From positions 81,513 to 145,512 of the forward strand of contig NZ_LMDW01000005.1 of the NCBI RefSeq assembly GCF_001425205.1: a stretch of 64,000 nucleotides of DNA, given 5' to 3'. Below the pieces are notes generated by a model, which did no database searches, was not told the origin of the DNA, and saw only the letters and a program-made list of their open reading frames with translations. Position numbers and translations under genes: made by a program. The stretch comes from Variovorax sp. Root411. GTDB lineage: Bacteria > Pseudomonadota > Gammaproteobacteria > Burkholderiales > Burkholderiaceae_C. Positions 1 through 8,566 of this stretch are shown in pieces (within the stretch, counting starts at the first letter, position 1; each line of letters begins with the position of its first letter).

Positions 1-1
1 T

Positions 2-3000
2 ATGACGCCGGAAGAAGAGAAGGCGGAGAAAGCCAAAAACGCGCCCAACGAGGTTCACGATCGTGCGACGCTACGAGACCGACCACCGGCTATCCTAGTG
101 ACCAATCCGACGATGCTTGAGTACATGCTGGTGCGCGCCCAAGACGCAGCCATCTTGGAAAAGTCGAAGGGCAAGCTTGAGTGGATCGTTCTTGACGAGG
201 CGCACAACTACATCGGTTCCCAGGCGGCTGAACTCGCACTTCTGCTCCGTCGCGTCCTGCACGCATTTGGGACTGATGCGGACAAGATCCGTTTCGTTGC
301 TACCTCTGCAACGATGGGTGCAGGTGATGTTGAAGCGAAGCGGAACTTGCAGGAATTCTTGGCGCGCCTCGCCGGTGTCCACTCAGACCGCGTCGTCGTA
401 GTCGAGGGGGAGCGGGAAGTACCTGCCCTGCTTGAGAAGCTAGCCCCGTCATCTTCCGACACTCCTCCGACCTCTATTTCTAGGATGGAGAGTGCGCAAG
501 AGCGATACGATGCTCTTGCAGCAAACCCGGTGGCGCGGGCGTTGCGCGAGTTGTTCGTCCCGGCGGCGAGCGGCCGGAGCTATCAGCCTCTGTCTGAGCT
601 GAAATCCAGATTGCGGGCGGACAGCGCGAAGTCGGACAATGAAACCGCGCTTGCATGGGTCGATGCCCTGACGAGCGGCGTCAACGGAACAGGCCGTGAC
701 GCGTCGCCCTTCCTCCCCCTACGCGCTCACATATTCCACAACACACTCAATGGGCTTTGGGCTTGCTCGAGCGGCGCGTGCGTGAAGCGCTCCGGCACGA
801 AGCTGGACGACCCAGAGTGGCCGTTCGGGATGGTCTTTACAGACGATCGACGCCGCTGCGAATGTGGCGCACCGGTCTTCCCGCTCGTATCCTGCAACGA
901 CTGCAATGAGACGTACCTTGAAGCGGAGATCAATTCCCGTGCAGGTCGCAGGTGGTTGCTGCCGCCTTTGCCCAGCGAGGTCGATGAATTCCTGCTAGAC
1001 CGCGATCCGGAGGAACGGGAGAACGAGGCGGAGATGGACGACGCGGACGTTGGAGGCCCCCCCACTTCGGTACTGCGTTCACCGGTGTTGATCGTGAATG
1101 TAGACACCCGTGGGGCCCCGGCACGTCTGAACCCGAGCAGTGCTGAATTGCTTGACAAGCAAGATGAACCCGCGCTTTCCATCCGCGTTCAAGATCAGGT
1201 GACTGTAGAGGGGCGCTTGATCTTGAAGTGCCCATGCTGTGACGGCGACGCTTCTCGCTTGGAGCAGTTTCGCACCCCGAGGATCGGGGCACCTTTCTTG
1301 CTGGGCAACATCATTCCGACTCTGCTGGAGTTCTGCCCTGAAGGGGACAACCCGCTTGACGTTCCGATGCGCGGACGCCGGATGATCACGTTCACGGACA
1401 GCCGGCAGGGCACCGCTCGAATAGCAGCACAACTTCAGCAAGACTCCGAGAGAAACGGGCTGCGCGCCGCCGTGTACCGGAGGATCGCTTCCTCTAACGC
1501 GGGCGCAGAGGAGTCGAGAGCGCAGATCGAGGCCGATATCCTGGCTCTGAAACCTGCTCTGGGGCAGGTGAAGGGAACGCCCGCGGAGGCCAGCATCGCG
1601 AAGCTAATTGCGCAGCATGAGCAGACTCTGCTGGAGTTGTCTGCCGGCAAACCAGTGCTTTTCAATGACATGGTGGGTTGGCTGTCCACACAGGCGCCCG
1701 ATGTGTCACGCTGGATCTACGGCTTCTACGCCGAGTCAGACCAAGAGTTCAAGCGGGCGGATGGCAAGGAGCAATTGGCGCGCGTCCTGATGTGCCGCGA
1801 GTTCGCACGGCGTCCCAAACGCCAGAACAGCCTGGAGACCATGGGCCTCGTGTCTGTTGCATACCCCAAGCTCTCCAACGTCCGCACGCTGAAGCCGGCG
1901 GTCCAGCTGGCGGGGCTGTCGTTGGTTGAGTGGAAGGATTTCCTCAAGATCAGCCTCGATTTCGTAGTTCGGCAGAGCATGTGCCTAATGCTGCCGAGTG
2001 CATGGAAGCGTTGGGGCGGCAATCGCGTCTTTGCCAAACAGATGCTGCCCGCTGGCTCCACGGAAAGACCCAATTCTCAGTTGACGAAGTGGCCACGAGT
2101 GTTGCCCGGCGAGCGGCAGAACAAGCTTGTTCGGATCCTCGCTTTCGTGCTCAAGGTGGACCCTGCCACGGAGTCCGGGCGAGATCGCATAGACAGCCTG
2201 CTGATCGCCGCATGGGAAGATCTCACGCTGACAACGAATCTCCTGCAACTAGGCGGCGGGCAGGGCCGGGCGCTCGACATCGCAGACATGGCGTTTCGCA
2301 CCATCACCGACGCCTGGGTGTGCCCGGTAACGCGCCGCGTCTTGGACTGCACGTTGCGGGGTGTTACTCCGTACTTGCCACAGAAGCAGTTGCACGAGGC
2401 AGTCGCTCTGTGCAGGCCCGTGCAGTTGCCGGTGTGCGACGTCGCGGCGTTGGACTACGCGAACGACCAGGCAAGAGTTGAGGCGGCCCGCGAGTGGGTC
2501 AATGCGCAAGCGTCACTCACAGACCTGCGCGTGGAAGGCATTTGGTCCAGCATCAATGACAGGGTCGTGGAGGGCGCGGGCTACTTTCGCGCTGCAGAAC
2601 ACTCCGCCCAGCAAGGCGGCAGCCGGCTGCAGGTCTACGAGGCGCAGTTCAAGCGAGGCGCGATCAACTTGATGAGTTGTTCGACGACGATGGAAATGGG
2701 GGTGGACATCGGGGGACTGAACACCGTCGCGATGAACAACGTGCCCCCGCATCCTGCGAACTACTTGCAGCGCGCGGGGCGAGCAGGGCGGCGGGGCGAA
2801 ACCCGGTCCGTCGCGCTCACCGTCTGCAAGAACAACCCCCACGACCAACACGTTTTCCTGAACACTGCCTGGCCATTTGAGACAAAGCTCAAATCGCCGG
2901 GAATTTCGTTGTCCAGTCCTGTGTTGGTGCAGCGCCATGTGAACTCGATGGTCCTTGCGCAATTTCTCCGACAGCAAGACCGCAAAGGCAAGCTCGACAA

Positions 3001-5719
3001 GTTGACCTTGGACTGGTGGATGCTGCCGCGGGGCAGCAGCAGGCAGGAGCGATTCACGGCCTGGTGTGAGTGCTTTGACGCTGCGAAGCAGGCCGAGCTG
3101 GACCAGGGGTTGAGGGAGTTGTCAAGGCGAACGGTGTTTGAGGGAAGGAAGAGCACCGGCGCGCTGGTCGCTGAAACGGGTCGGGCGGCGGGTGAGCACG
3201 CACACGCCTGGAGCCTCGAGTACGACGCGATCGTTCAACAACTCAACGAGTTGTCCAAGAAGGACGAGGAAGATCGGGTGCCCATGCGGGCCCTCACGGT
3301 GCAGAAGACGCGGCTTCTGGACGAATACTTGCTGCGCGAACTGGCAACGAGCGGGTTCCTGCCCGGCTATGGCTTCCCCACCGATATCACCACCTTTGAG
3401 ACGCTTAACAAAGACTCCGTCGAGCTCCAAAAGCACCGAGATGGTGGAGGTCGGGAGGACAACAAGTTCCACCGGCGTGAATTGCCCAGTCGGGACACCG
3501 TTACAGCGCTCCGGGAATACGCGCCGGGCGCAACGGTCGTGATCGATGGGCTGGTATACGAGTCGGCAGGCATTACGCTGAACTGGCACGCACCAGCGAG
3601 CTTGGACCAAGTAAACGAGTTGCAGAACATCCGGCAGGCGTGGCGGTGCAAGCATTGCGGGGCGAGTGGCACGAGCGTGCTTGCCTCACACCTCCGTTAC
3701 TGCACCGAATGCGGATCTGATCTTGCGGCCGGGGAGCAGACCGGTATGCAGTATTTGGAGCCGGCTGGATTCAGCGTGGATCTTTATGCTGAAACGCACA
3801 ACGACATCACGCTTCAAAAATACGTGCCCGTGGAGGCGCCCTGGATCGCGGCGAGCGGTGACTGGATGCCGCTCGTCAATCCGGCATTGGGCAGTTTCCG
3901 GGCTTCGGCACAGGCATCGGTCTTTCATCACTCCTCTGGCTTGTACGGCTCGGGGTATGCGGTGTGCCTGGAGTGTGGGCGGACAGCGCCCATGGGGGAT
4001 GCTCAGGACGAGACGGCGACACCGTTCGTCTTTCGTCAACCACATAAGCGGCTGCGCGGTCGTCGCGGACAGGGCGACGATTGGATGTGTGGGGGCAGCG
4101 ATAGCGCATTCAAGATAAAGAAGGGCGTGAGGTTCGGCCGCGAATACACCACCGATGTGCTCGAACTCTGCCTGTTTGACGCGGAAGGCCACGCGCTTAT
4201 CGACGAGCCCGTCGCGTACACGTTGGCGGTGGCGCTGCGTCGCACCATCGCGGCGCGGCTGGGCATCGCGGAGAGCGAACTCGGTTGCGACACGAAGCTA
4301 TTGCGGGACGGGCAGGGGCGGAAGGTCCGGGCGGTGCAGATCTTTGACATGCGCGCGGCCGGGTATTCCAGCCTTGTTGCTCCGGAACTCCCCGCCCTTT
4401 TGCGAGGCGCACGGGAAGTTCTTGTTTGCGAGCGCTCGTGCGACTGCGCGTGTCAGAGCTGTCTACTCACGTTCGACACGCGATTCAAAGCGGAGAGCTT
4501 GAATCGGCAGGCCGCACTCGAGTTCATCACCCCAAAGTGGACCGATGCGCTCGCGTTGCCGGAAGAGTTGATGCTGTTCGGATCGCTGTCGCAGTCCGAA
4601 TACCAGCCGGTAAGAGAAGCCGTGTCGCGGGAACTCAACCGCTCCAATGCGAAGCGGTTGTTTGTGTACGTGGGTGGTGAGATCGCGGAGTGGGACTTTC
4701 CGTCCTCGCCGTTACGCCGAATGTTGCATTGGCTTTCGGCAAAAAGCGACGTGGAGTTGGTCCTCGTCGTGACAACTGTCGGTTTTGAGGGCCTGAGTGC
4801 GGAGAATGCGTCGGTGCTGTCGAGTTTGGAGCAGTTGTGTGGTGTGCGGCTGGTGTGTGGGAACGGCATAGCGCTGCGGGCGCCAGGTGCCTGCTTGGCA
4901 ACTGTCGAGTTCGCGGACGGCACATGTCGGTCGTGGGCGACGCAGAGATTGGACGCAAGCCTACCCGCGGCCGGCTGGGGCGAGAGCGGCGAAGGAGGCG
5001 TCATTAGCAGTTTGACCCAGGCGCCCCGTTTGAATGTCGATCCCCTCGTGTTGCCGACCATTTCCGCAGGCGCGCTGGACTCTGTTGGCATTACGAATGA
5101 ACTGGACGGAACAGGGGCGGGGTTTGGATCCAGGTTCTGGGGGAAGATGAAGTCGCACCTTCCGCTGACCAAGACGATCACTGCAATCACCTACGAAGAC
5201 CGCTATCTCGCCACACCCATCAGCTGCGCGCTGCTGGTGGAGGCGATATCTGGGCTTAAAGCCATGTACGAGCCGCTGGGTGGGTGGGCAAATCCGGTAG
5301 TCCAAATCATGACGATGCAGATCGAGCAAGGGCATGTGGCGCGGCGTCGGAATCACTGGGCGGGAGATTGGGAGGACTCGGATACGCGGGGGGCCGCGGT
5401 CGAGGCGGCGTTCGAGTATTGCGGCATTGAGGGGAGGGTGTGGTCGAAGCGGCGTAGCGACACTGTCCACGGTCGATGCCTCACGATCGATTTCGAGGAT
5501 GGAAGTGTGAGTACGGTGTGGCTCGATCAGGGCTTCTCGTACTGGACGGTGGCGCAGGCTGCGGCCCGATCCGCCGCAGCGAGCTTTGACGCGAACGGAC
5601 CGGCGACGAGTCTCGGCGAGCAACTCGCGGAGATCAAGACCAGCGTGCAAGGACACGCACTGCCAACACGCCTATTTTTTGAGCACCGCGCGGAAAAGAC
5701 TGGCGTTGTTGCGGCTTAG
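2..5719 (+). CDS. DEAH-box SF2 helicase with DUF1998/MZB-type C-terminus (5' partial)
   Basis: This is a giant ATP-dependent SF2 helicase whose N-terminus, including the Walker A motif, lies left of the window. What remains has motif II (DEAH, about residues 65-68 of the visible part), motif III (SAT, about 101-104) and motif VI (QRAGRAGRRGE, about residue 923). A Cys cluster of the form C-x3-C-x-C-x2-C near residue 1475-1487 matches the zinc-binding MZB/DUF1998 module of DrmA-, DruE- and MrfA-type helicases. Additional CxxC pairs (about 281-305 and 1215-1240) suggest more zinc ribbons. The architecture is typical of anti-phage loci, where such proteins translocate on foreign DNA. The gene heads a + strand operon ending at 11313. 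Helicase family is certain; the defence role is inferred from architecture and neighbours. Confidence 0.88.
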   Translation: MTPEEEKAEKAKNAPNEVHDRATLRDRPPAILVTNPTMLEYMLVRAQDAAILEKSKGKLEWIVLDEAHNYIGSQAAELALLLRRVLHAFGTDADKIRFVATSATMGAGDVEAKRNLQEFLARLAGVHSDRVVVVEGEREVPALLEKLAPSSSDTPPTSISRMESAQERYDALAANPVARALRELFVPAASGRSYQPLSELKSRLRADSAKSDNETALAWVDALTSGVNGTGRDASPFLPLRAHIFHNTLNGLWACSSGACVKRSGTKLDDPEWPFGMVFTDDRRRCECGAPVFPLVSCNDCNETYLEAEINSRAGRRWLLPPLPSEVDEFLLDRDPEERENEAEMDDADVGGPPTSVLRSPVLIVNVDTRGAPARLNPSSAELLDKQDEPALSIRVQDQVTVEGRLILKCPCCDGDASRLEQFRTPRIGAPFLLGNIIPTLLEFCPEGDNPLDVPMRGRRMITFTDSRQGTARIAAQLQQDSERNGLRAAVYRRIASSNAGAEESRAQIEADILALKPALGQVKGTPAEASIAKLIAQHEQTLLELSAGKPVLFNDMVGWLSTQAPDVSRWIYGFYAESDQEFKRADGKEQLARVLMCREFARRPKRQNSLETMGLVSVAYPKLSNVRTLKPAVQLAGLSLVEWKDFLKISLDFVVRQSMCLMLPSAWKRWGGNRVFAKQMLPAGSTERPNSQLTKWPRVLPGERQNKLVRILAFVLKVDPATESGRDRIDSLLIAAWEDLTLTTNLLQLGGGQGRALDIADMAFRTITDAWVCPVTRRVLDCTLRGVTPYLPQKQLHEAVALCRPVQLPVCDVAALDYANDQARVEAAREWVNAQASLTDLRVEGIWSSINDRVVEGAGYFRAAEHSAQQGGSRLQVYEAQFKRGAINLMSCSTTMEMGVDIGGLNTVAMNNVPPHPANYLQRAGRAGRRGETRSVALTVCKNNPHDQHVFLNTAWPFETKLKSPGISLSSPVLVQRHVNSMVLAQFLRQQDRKGKLDKLTLDWWMLPRGSSRQERFTAWCECFDAAKQAELDQGLRELSRRTVFEGRKSTGALVAETGRAAGEHAHAWSLEYDAIVQQLNELSKKDEEDRVPMRALTVQKTRLLDEYLLRELATSGFLPGYGFPTDITTFETLNKDSVELQKHRDGGGREDNKFHRRELPSRDTVTALREYAPGATVVIDGLVYESAGITLNWHAPASLDQVNELQNIRQAWRCKHCGASGTSVLASHLRYCTECGSDLAAGEQTGMQYLEPAGFSVDLYAETHNDITLQKYVPVEAPWIAASGDWMPLVNPALGSFRASAQASVFHHSSGLYGSGYAVCLECGRTAPMGDAQDETATPFVFRQPHKRLRGRRGQGDDWMCGGSDSAFKIKKGVRFGREYTTDVLELCLFDAEGHALIDEPVAYTLAVALRRTIAARLGIAESELGCDTKLLRDGQGRKVRAVQIFDMRAAGYSSLVAPELPALLRGAREVLVCERSCDCACQSCLLTFDTRFKAESLNRQAALEFITPKWTDALALPEELMLFGSLSQSEYQPVREAVSRELNRSNAKRLFVYVGGEIAEWDFPSSPLRRMLHWLSAKSDVELVLVVTTVGFEGLSAENASVLSSLEQLCGVRLVCGNGIALRAPGACLATVEFADGTCRSWATQRLDASLPAAGWGESGEGGVISSLTQAPRLNVDPLVLPTISAGALDSVGITNELDGTGAGFGSRFWGKMKSHLPLTKTITAITYEDRYLATPISCALLVEAISGLKAMYEPLGGWANPVVQIMTMQIEQGHVARRRNHWAGDWEDSDTRGAAVEAAFEYCGIEGRVWSKRRSDTVHGRCLTIDFEDGSVSTVWLDQGFSYWTVAQAAARSAAASFDANGPATSLGEQLAEIKTSVQGHALPTRLFFEHRAEKTGVVAA

Positions 5720-5737
5720 CTGAATGGATGTGCGCGA

Positions 5738-5971
5738 ATGACGAGTTCGGCGTCGGCTCGGCCAACCCGTCCGCCGCCTAAGGAAATGCTGATCAATGAG
5801 TCGCGGCGGGCACGCCTGCGAGTAGAGGGCGCTCCGATGTCAGGGCAGGCAGAAGCGCGCGTCATTGCAGGTCATGAATACTTCGTTCGGGGTCGAGCGG
5901 TTAGAGTGCCGTCTCCGGAAGAGAGCATGTCAATGGTTGCCGTGTGCGCGGACGTCGGCGATGTCCGCTGA
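5738..5971 (+). CDS. small hypothetical protein coupled to the next gene
   Basis: A 77-codon ORF starts 18 bases after the helicase stop, and its own stop overlaps the ATG of the following gene (5961) by 11 bases, the geometry of translational coupling. The product is Arg/Pro-rich at the N-terminus, with no recognisable motif, signal peptide or membrane segment. It fills what would otherwise be a 240-base gap in a compact operon. The Shine-Dalgarno sequence in front of it is weak. I do not recognise the family, and it could be a leader or a chance ORF. Confidence 0.42.
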   Translation: MTSSASARPTRPPPKEMLINESRRARLRVEGAPMSGQAEARVIAGHEYFVRGRAVRVPSPEESMSMVAVCADVGDVR

Positions 5972-7103
5972 GTTGTCCCGTCTGCAGAGCCCCGCCGCTG
6001 TCCAGGCAGTGCTGGACGAGTTCGTCCGATTAGGCCGCACTGCTTTCCTGGCCCGCTACGGCTTCGGTAAATCACGCGACTTCATGGTGCGCGATGCGAA
6101 GTCCGGACAGTTGTGCGACTCCAAAGCCGTCGTAGGTGCTGCTTTCGGCCATCAGTTCCCCGAGGAAGGGCCACTCAAGGCTGCCGACTTTTCCGGCGGA
6201 GAGGCCACCGTTGTGCCCAAGCTCCAGCGCCTGGGCTTCGAGGTGGTGCGCATCGGCGAGGACTGGAGCGCGGCCGAAGTGCAGGTGACCGTGGCTTCCT
6301 ACTTTGAGATGCTGCGGCTCGAGGCGGCCCAGGAGCAGTACACCAAGACCGAGTTCAACGCCCAACTGCGCCAGCAGCTGCGAGGACGCAGCAAGGGCTC
6401 GGTGGAGCTGAAGTTCCAGAACATCAGTGCCGTCCTGCACGGCCTGGAGCTGCCCTTCATCTCCGGCTACAAGCCCCGTGCCAACGCACAACTCTTGCTG
6501 CGCCAAGCGGTCCAGCAATTCGTGCTGGACTATCCCGATGTCGTGGGCCAAGTGGTCGATGCCATGGAAGAGGTCAAGACACCAGGGGAGGCTTCCTTCC
6601 ATGCTTCTGTCGTCGAGCCGCCACCTGTTGAGACGGTTGTTCAGGTGAAAAAGGGCATGCCCAAGCCAAGATTGCCGCGCAAGGTGGACTGGGCTCTGCG
6701 CGATGAGGCGAACCGCAAGCTCGGCCGCGCTGGCGAGCAGTGGGTGATTGGCTTCGAGCAGCGGCGCCTCAGCGAAGCAGGCTTTCCGGAGCTCTTTCAG
6801 CAGCTGGACTGGATCTCGGAACGGCTCGGAGACGGTGCGGGCTACGACATCCTTTCGCACGAGCGACCCGGTGTGCATCGCTTCATCGAGGTCAAGACCA
6901 CCAACGGCGGCCATGCCTCCTCGTTCATCATCAGCCGCAACGAATTGGAGTTTGCTGCCGAGCGGGAGGATGCTTTCCGCCTGTATCGGGTGTTTCAGTT
7001 CCGGGATGAGCCCAAGCTCTACGTCCTCAAAGGCAATCTCGCCGAGCAGTTGCACCTGGAACCCATCGACTACCGCGCTTCCTTCCGTCGCCTGGTGGCA
7101 TAG
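5961..7103 (+). CDS. DUF3883-type PD-(D/E)XK domain protein with ScoMcrA-like N-terminus
   Basis: The 380-aa product has two parts. Residues 1 to about 200 resemble the N-terminal head region of ScoMcrA-type restriction proteins (my recollection of the family, not verified). Residues about 254-360 look like a DUF3883 nuclease-fold domain: GRAGEQWV, then GAGYDILS, then HRFIEVKTT, giving the E...D...ExK pattern of PD-(D/E)XK enzymes. DUF3883 proteins commonly sit beside large helicases in restriction or defence islands. The ATG at 5961 is preferred because conserved-looking sequence begins there, although the frame is open upstream to 5865. It overlaps the preceding small ORF and lies 7 bases ahead of the HIT gene. 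A DNA-cleaving or DNA-recognition role is inferred. Confidence 0.75.
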   Translation: MSAELSRLQSPAAVQAVLDEFVRLGRTAFLARYGFGKSRDFMVRDAKSGQLCDSKAVVGAAFGHQFPEEGPLKAADFSGGEATVVPKLQRLGFEVVRIGEDWSAAEVQVTVASYFEMLRLEAAQEQYTKTEFNAQLRQQLRGRSKGSVELKFQNISAVLHGLELPFISGYKPRANAQLLLRQAVQQFVLDYPDVVGQVVDAMEEVKTPGEASFHASVVEPPPVETVVQVKKGMPKPRLPRKVDWALRDEANRKLGRAGEQWVIGFEQRRLSEAGFPELFQQLDWISERLGDGAGYDILSHERPGVHRFIEVKTTNGGHASSFIISRNELEFAAEREDAFRLYRVFQFRDEPKLYVLKGNLAEQLHLEPIDYRASFRRLVA

Positions 7104-7109
7104 ACCCGC

Positions 7110-7502
7110 ATGACCAAGAAACCTTGCCCCTTTTGCACCTTGCCCTCAACTCGCGTCCTCGGGCAGAACGAACATGCGGTATGGATTCGAGATGGTTTTC
7201 CTGTCTCACCTGGCCATAGCCTGGTGATTCCCAAGCGTCATGTCGGCTCCTTCTTCGAGATCACGCCGGCGGAGCGGGCTGCGTTGCTCGAACTGCTGGA
7301 TCAGGCGAAAGCTGCGGCACAAGCGGAATTTCGTCCAGATGGATTCAACATCGGAATCAACGATGGTCCGGCAGCGGGCCAGACTGTGCCGCACCTGCAC
7401 GTCCACCTGATCCCCCGCTTCCAAGGTGATCAGACCGATCCGCGCGGCGGCGTGCGCTGGGTGATCCCGGACAGGGCGGACTACTGGAGCCCACGAGATT
7501 GA
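7110..7502 (+). CDS. HIT-family nucleotide hydrolase/transferase
   Basis: The 130-aa protein carries the histidine-triad signature HLHVHLIP near residues 94-101, preceded by the family's GxNxGxxAGQTVPHLH context. A CPFC pair near residues 5-8 fits the zinc-binding variant. HIT enzymes hydrolyse nucleoside phosphoramidates, dinucleotides or nucleotidylated intermediates through the central His. The gene sits inside a helicase/nuclease operon: it begins 7 bases after the DUF3883 gene, and its stop overlaps the start of the HNH gene by 4 bases. That packing argues it works with the cluster, perhaps on a nucleotide product, rather than being a housekeeping HIT protein. The family assignment is firm; the cluster role is inference. 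Confidence 0.9.
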   Translation: MTKKPCPFCTLPSTRVLGQNEHAVWIRDGFPVSPGHSLVIPKRHVGSFFEITPAERAALLELLDQAKAAAQAEFRPDGFNIGINDGPAAGQTVPHLHVHLIPRFQGDQTDPRGGVRWVIPDRADYWSPRD

Positions 7503-8566
7503 CGGCCGTGAAGGCGGCCCCCTCGGCCGAAGTGCAACTCGCGTTTCTGTGCAAGCTGCAGCGCCTGTTCGCAGAGGGCGATTTCACGGCGACCTACAAG
7601 TTCGCGCTACTGATTGCACTGTCTGACCTGGCGGTGGAGCTGGGTGCGGATGATGGAAGCGAGCTGACGCTCTCGATCCAGCAGATTGCGGATCGCTTTG
7701 TGCAGCTGTACTGGCGCCATGCATTGCCCTACGGATCCGGTAGGCCGGATACGGATGCTGGTGTGCTGGTCCAGAACCTGGGCGCCCAAGCGGCCGTGCT
7801 AACGAGCATCGCAGCGTTCCGAGCGAACTGCGGTGCGGCGACGTCGACGCAGGCACGCGCTGTGCCGACCTACAAGGCGCTGGTCGCCAAGGTGGCGGCG
7901 GTGGTTTCTGCTCAGCCTTTGACCTATCTGCAGAACTTTGGCGGCATCACCGACCTGTTCCTCTACGAAAGGTCGGGGCGCGGCTTGATCCAGCTCAAGC
8001 CCAACGTGGCTTATTGCTTTCGTCGTTTTCACCCCTTGGTGCAACAGCTGGCGCGAACGCATTGGGTAGACCACGTCAAGGCCAACCGGCGCAACCACGG
8101 CATCTTGGGCGATGCGGGGGACCTGGAAGATTTCCTTTTCGGCATCTCTCGGCAGTCGCTGGCCATCATTAGCACGGGACTGCGCAAACTGGACGGGGCG
8201 CGTTGCTTCTACTGTGGGCGGGGCATGCACGAGGCCGACGTCGACCACTTCATCCCATTCGCGCTCTATCCGCGCGACGTGGCTCACAATTTCGTGTTGG
8301 CGCATCCGGCGTGCAACCGGAGCAAATCCGACTCCTTGGCTGGCAAGGGGCACCTCGAGCGTTGGTTGCAGCGTTTGAGCAAGCAGTCGGCGCAGCTTGT
8401 CGAGATTGGGGTATCTGCTGGCGTGGCGGTGGACGATCGAACCGTGCATCGCGTGGCCGCCTGGGGCTACGCGAATGCTCACGCAGCCGGTGGGCGGGCG
8501 TGGATCAAGGCTGCGTCGTACGAAGCGGTCGGCATCGATCACTTGCAGCTTCTGGGGGCGTTGTGA
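7499..8566 (+). CDS. HNH endonuclease
   Basis: The 355-aa protein has a C-terminal HNH module around residues 234-285: a CxxC pair (CFYCGR), DVDHFIP as the first His motif, then the downstream Asn/His (HPACNRSKSD). The N-terminal 230 residues are helical-looking and not recognised. Translation may begin at TTG 7499, overlapping the HIT stop as TTGA, or at GTG 7508. The stop at 8564-8566 overlaps the ATG of the helicase at 8566. HNH proteins in this position are usually the DNA-cleaving component of helicase-linked restriction systems. Confidence 0.83.
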   Translation: MTAVKAAPSAEVQLAFLCKLQRLFAEGDFTATYKFALLIALSDLAVELGADDGSELTLSIQQIADRFVQLYWRHALPYGSGRPDTDAGVLVQNLGAQAAVLTSIAAFRANCGAATSTQARAVPTYKALVAKVAAVVSAQPLTYLQNFGGITDLFLYERSGRGLIQLKPNVAYCFRRFHPLVQQLARTHWVDHVKANRRNHGILGDAGDLEDFLFGISRQSLAIISTGLRKLDGARCFYCGRGMHEADVDHFIPFALYPRDVAHNFVLAHPACNRSKSDSLAGKGHLERWLQRLSKQSAQLVEIGVSAGVAVDDRTVHRVAAWGYANAHAAGGRAWIKAASYEAVGIDHLQLLGAL

